Shown piece by piece: positions 62,058 through 64,000 of a stretch of DNA of 64,000 nt. Source of the stretch: Aquirufa lenticrescens (GTDB lineage Bacteria; Bacteroidota; Bacteroidia; Cytophagales; Spirosomataceae). The notes below the pieces were generated by a model, which searched no databases, was not told the origin of the DNA, and was given only the letters and a program-made list of their open reading frames with translations. Where the stretch lies: contig NZ_CP049834.1 of the NCBI RefSeq assembly GCF_019916085.1, positions 1,812,501-1,876,500 of the forward strand. The letters are read 5' to 3'. The position numbers were made by a program, and so were the translations under genes. Numbering within the stretch: the stretch's first letter is position 1; each line of letters opens with the position of its first letter.

Positions 62058-63398
62058 ATGAACATTTCACTTAACAAGGCAGGAGATTTAGAAGGTCGTT
62101 TGACCGTGGCAGTTTCACCAGCAGACTATGCGGAAAAAGTAGAGGCTAAATTGAAGGATTATCGCAAAAAAGCATCTATCAAAGGATTCCGTCCGGGGAT
62201 GGTTCCTGCGGCGCTTGTGAAGAAATTATATGGTCAATCTGCGCTAGTAGATGAAATCAATCATTTGTTAGGTCACGCAGTTTCTGATTATATCAAAGAA
62301 AATAAATTGAACCTAGTAGGTGAGCCTTTGCCAGCTGTAGAAGAGGCAGATGCAATCGACTGGGAAAAAGATACGGAATTTACGTTCCACTATGATTTAG
62401 GTTTCCACGGAGATTTTACGGTGGATTTGGCCAAAATCAAAGCTATCAACTCGTACGAAATCAAAGCAGACAAGAAAGAAATCGAAGAAACGATTGAAAA
62501 CTTGAAGAAGCAATTTGGCGATCAAACACATCCAGATGCTGTTGAAGACCGTGATTTAGTTTTCGGAACCTTCACTCAAGGTGACTGGGTAGAGAAATCT
62601 GCGATCCCAATGCACGCCATCAACGATAAGTCGAAGAAAGTGTTCATCGGTGCGAAAAAAGACGATACCTTGAAATTTGCGATAGATAAAGTATTCGTAG
62701 ATGCGAAAGCTTTAGCTTTAGCGACAGGAAAGAAAGAAGACGAAGTAGCTGACTTAACAGGTGAAGTTTCATTCGTAGTGGAAGATATCACACGTCAAGT
62801 TCCTTCGGAATTAAACGTATCGTTTTTTGACAAAGTTTTAGGGGCTGGAAAAGCGACAGATGAGAAATCATTCCGCGAGCAAGTAGAAACAATCGTTACA
62901 GAGAACTACAAGCGTGAGGCTGAATACTTATTGCGTATTGACGCCGAGAAAGCTATTTTAGACGCGGTTAAGATTGACTTACCAGAGAAATTCTTACGCA
63001 CTTGGTTAATCCGTATTAACGAAGGAAAATTCACAGCAGAGCAAATCGATCAAGATTTTGATAATGTGAAGAAAGATATGCGTTGGAACTTAATCAAGAA
63101 CGAAATCGCTGAGAAATTCGACGTAAAAGTGGAATATCCAGAGGTAGTAGAGAAAGCAAAAGATATGGTACGTGCGCAGTTTGGCGGTTATTTATCGTCT
63201 AACGAGCCAGGTATCGAAGAAATGATTGAGAAAATCGCGATGGGTTACTTGAGCGATAAGTCGAAGTCAGACAACTTCATGAACTTATACAACCAAGCTT
63301 TCGCAGACAAAGTATCTGCTGCAATCGTAGCGAATGTTCCTCACAAAGTGACGAAAATCGACGTAGACAAGTTTAAAGAAATCGCAGCAGCGCTTTAA
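62058..63398 (+). CDS. tig: Trigger factor
   Basis: 446 residues. The N-terminal ribosome-binding domain contains VEAKLKDYRKKASIKGFRPGMVPAALVKKLYG, with the GFRxG ribosome-contact motif. The middle PPIase-like domain is diverged, as is usual in Bacteroidota, and a long helical C-terminal region follows (YLLRIDAEKAILDAVKIDLPEKFLRTWL). It is a ribosome-associated chaperone for new chains. It lies directly upstream of clpP, a widely conserved order. Confidence 0.95.
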   Translation: MNISLNKAGDLEGRLTVAVSPADYAEKVEAKLKDYRKKASIKGFRPGMVPAALVKKLYGQSALVDEINHLLGHAVSDYIKENKLNLVGEPLPAVEEADAIDWEKDTEFTFHYDLGFHGDFTVDLAKIKAINSYEIKADKKEIEETIENLKKQFGDQTHPDAVEDRDLVFGTFTQGDWVEKSAIPMHAINDKSKKVFIGAKKDDTLKFAIDKVFVDAKALALATGKKEDEVADLTGEVSFVVEDITRQVPSELNVSFFDKVLGAGKATDEKSFREQVETIVTENYKREAEYLLRIDAEKAILDAVKIDLPEKFLRTWLIRINEGKFTAEQIDQDFDNVKKDMRWNLIKNEIAEKFDVKVEYPEVVEKAKDMVRAQFGGYLSSNEPGIEEMIEKIAMGYLSDKSKSDNFMNLYNQAFADKVSAAIVANVPHKVTKIDVDKFKEIAAAL

Positions 63399-63426
63399 TT
63401 TTAAAATTGTCCTGCTATTTTTTGGA

Positions 63427-63449
63427 AGCCCCGCACATTGCGGGGTTTT
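63427..63449 (+). terminator. Terminator of trigger factor gene
   Basis: CCCCGC-ACATT-GCGGGG followed by TTTT, 28 bp after the tig stop. Confidence 0.8.
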
Positions 63450-63466
63450 CTGTGAACAAAGGTTCT

Positions 63467-63474
63467 TATATTTG
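63467..63474 (+). promoter_or_regulatory. Candidate -7 promoter box (TATATTTG) for clpP
   Basis: TATATTTG matches TAnnTTTG, about 60 bp before clpP. TTTTC, not TTTG, stands at the -33 place. Together with the preceding terminator it suggests clpP is transcribed on its own. Confidence 0.55.
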
Positions 63475-63533
63475 TGTTCTAGGTAGTATAAATTCTAAAA
63501 AAGTCTAAATTTGATTTTTAAACATTGAAATCT

Positions 63534-64000
63534 ATGTATCCAAAGGAGTTATCATCAGAAGAGTTTCGTAAGTACGCGGTTCACCACAGAGGTTTGAACG
63601 GTCTTGCGGTTGATCAATATATGAATAACATCGGCAGTCGCCCGATGCACCAAATCGAAGATATGACACAATACATCATTGAGGAACGCCCGATGCGTTT
63701 TGCTCAAATCGATGTATTCTCTCGTCTAATCATGGATCGTATCATCTTTATGGGTGTTCCGGTAGATGATTATATGGCCAATATCATTGTGGCACAATTG
63801 TTGTTTATGGAATCTACGGATGCCAAAAAAGACATTGTGATGTATATCAATAGCCCAGGCGGATCTGTTTACGCTGGTTTAGGTATCTACGATACGATGA
63901 ATTACATCCGTCCAGAAGTTGCGACAGTTTGTACTTCTTTAGCAGCTTCGATGGGTGCCGTTTTATTAGCGGGTGGTGCAGCCGGAAAGCGTTCTGCTTT
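63534..64000 (+). CDS. clpP: ATP-dependent Clp protease proteolytic subunit (5' part)
   Basis: The first 155 codons are present; the gene runs off the right edge. ClpP motifs: [48 protein letters not shown] and [16 protein letters not shown], where Ser139 is the nucleophile. The catalytic His and Asp lie beyond the window. The N-terminus is about 28 residues longer than that of E. coli ClpP. It follows tig after its terminator. It forms the barrel protease that works with ClpX or other Clp ATPases. Confidence 0.97.
   Translation, partial: MYPKELSSEEFRKYAVHHRGLNGLAVDQYMNNIGSRPMHQIEDMTQYIIEERPMRFAQIDVFSRLIMDRIIFMGVPVDDYMANIIVAQLLFMESTDAKKDIVMYINSPGGSVYAGLGIYDTMNYIRPEVATVCTSLAASMGAVLLAGGAAGKRSA

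Overview
The window looks like chromosome of a member of the Bacteroidota, most likely the order Cytophagales. The evidence is three tandem SusC/SusD outer-membrane uptake pairs, Bacteroidota-type -7 boxes (TAnnTTTG) before several genes, a lack of Shine-Dalgarno sequences, a low-GC codon style (TTA for Leu, GGT for Gly), and lipoprotein and Sec signals typical of the group. A freshwater Spirosomataceae-type heterotroph is a guess only. No phage, transposase, CRISPR array or rRNA operon was seen; there is one tRNA gene (Leu, anticodon UAG).

Layout. 1-1535: the tail of an unrecognised gene and a GntP-family sugar-acid permease. 1766-16302: three SusC/SusD pairs, each ending in a hairpin terminator. 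16365-23046: three secreted peptidases (S9 glutamyl-endopeptidase-like, M13, S9 DPP5-like). With the SusCD pairs these could form a peptide-scavenging region. 23136-27100: a Gfo/Idh oxidoreductase, a fused alpha/beta-hydrolase/pectinesterase and an exported sugar isomerase-like protein. 27177-31348 (minus strand): a sucrose operon made of an SLC45-like MFS importer, a PfkB fructokinase and a cytoplasmic GH13_4 amylosucrase-type enzyme. 31423-34434: an SDR, a DAG-kinase-like lipid kinase and a secreted M20 amidohydrolase. 34504-35966: a compact arsenic operon (ArsR, ArsI-like, thioredoxin-type ArsC) with no efflux pump. 36196-43067: an NTF2-like protein, a sugar dehydrogenase/PKD/cytochrome c protein, GH105, KduD and GH88. 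These last three, with the pectinesterase, suggest pectin and uronate breakdown. 43122-52979: core genes purH, gyrB, ppk1, a CNT nucleoside transporter and dnaG. 53056-59474: an outer-membrane barrel, a DoxX-like protein, and a divergent sugar-oxidation locus (isomerase and two Gfo/Idh enzymes facing an MFS transporter). 59522-64000: a lipoprotein cyclophilin, a sodium:solute symporter with a 29-residue membrane ORF just upstream, tRNA-Leu, trigger factor and the start of clpP.

The most unusual feature is a set of period-7 DNA arrays. At five intergenic places (18890-18917, 23043-23140, 36092-36196, 36623-36755, 41813-41903) the gap between genes is filled by heptamers that keep one 7-base register while the unit sequence changes, often inverting partway so that the array can fold. 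Some run up to, or into, start and stop codons. A sixth tract of six heptamers (42 bp) lies in frame inside the pectinesterase gene. The NTF2-like gene is enclosed by two such arrays in inverted orientation. I know of no function for them here; the nearest known analogue is the heptanucleotide STRR repeats of cyanobacteria.

Other points of interest are two genes whose start codon directly abuts the upstream gene's terminator, the small ORF ahead of the symporter, two similar spaced TTGTAT/ATACAA palindromes, and a perfect 17-bp inverted repeat after the arsenic operon.
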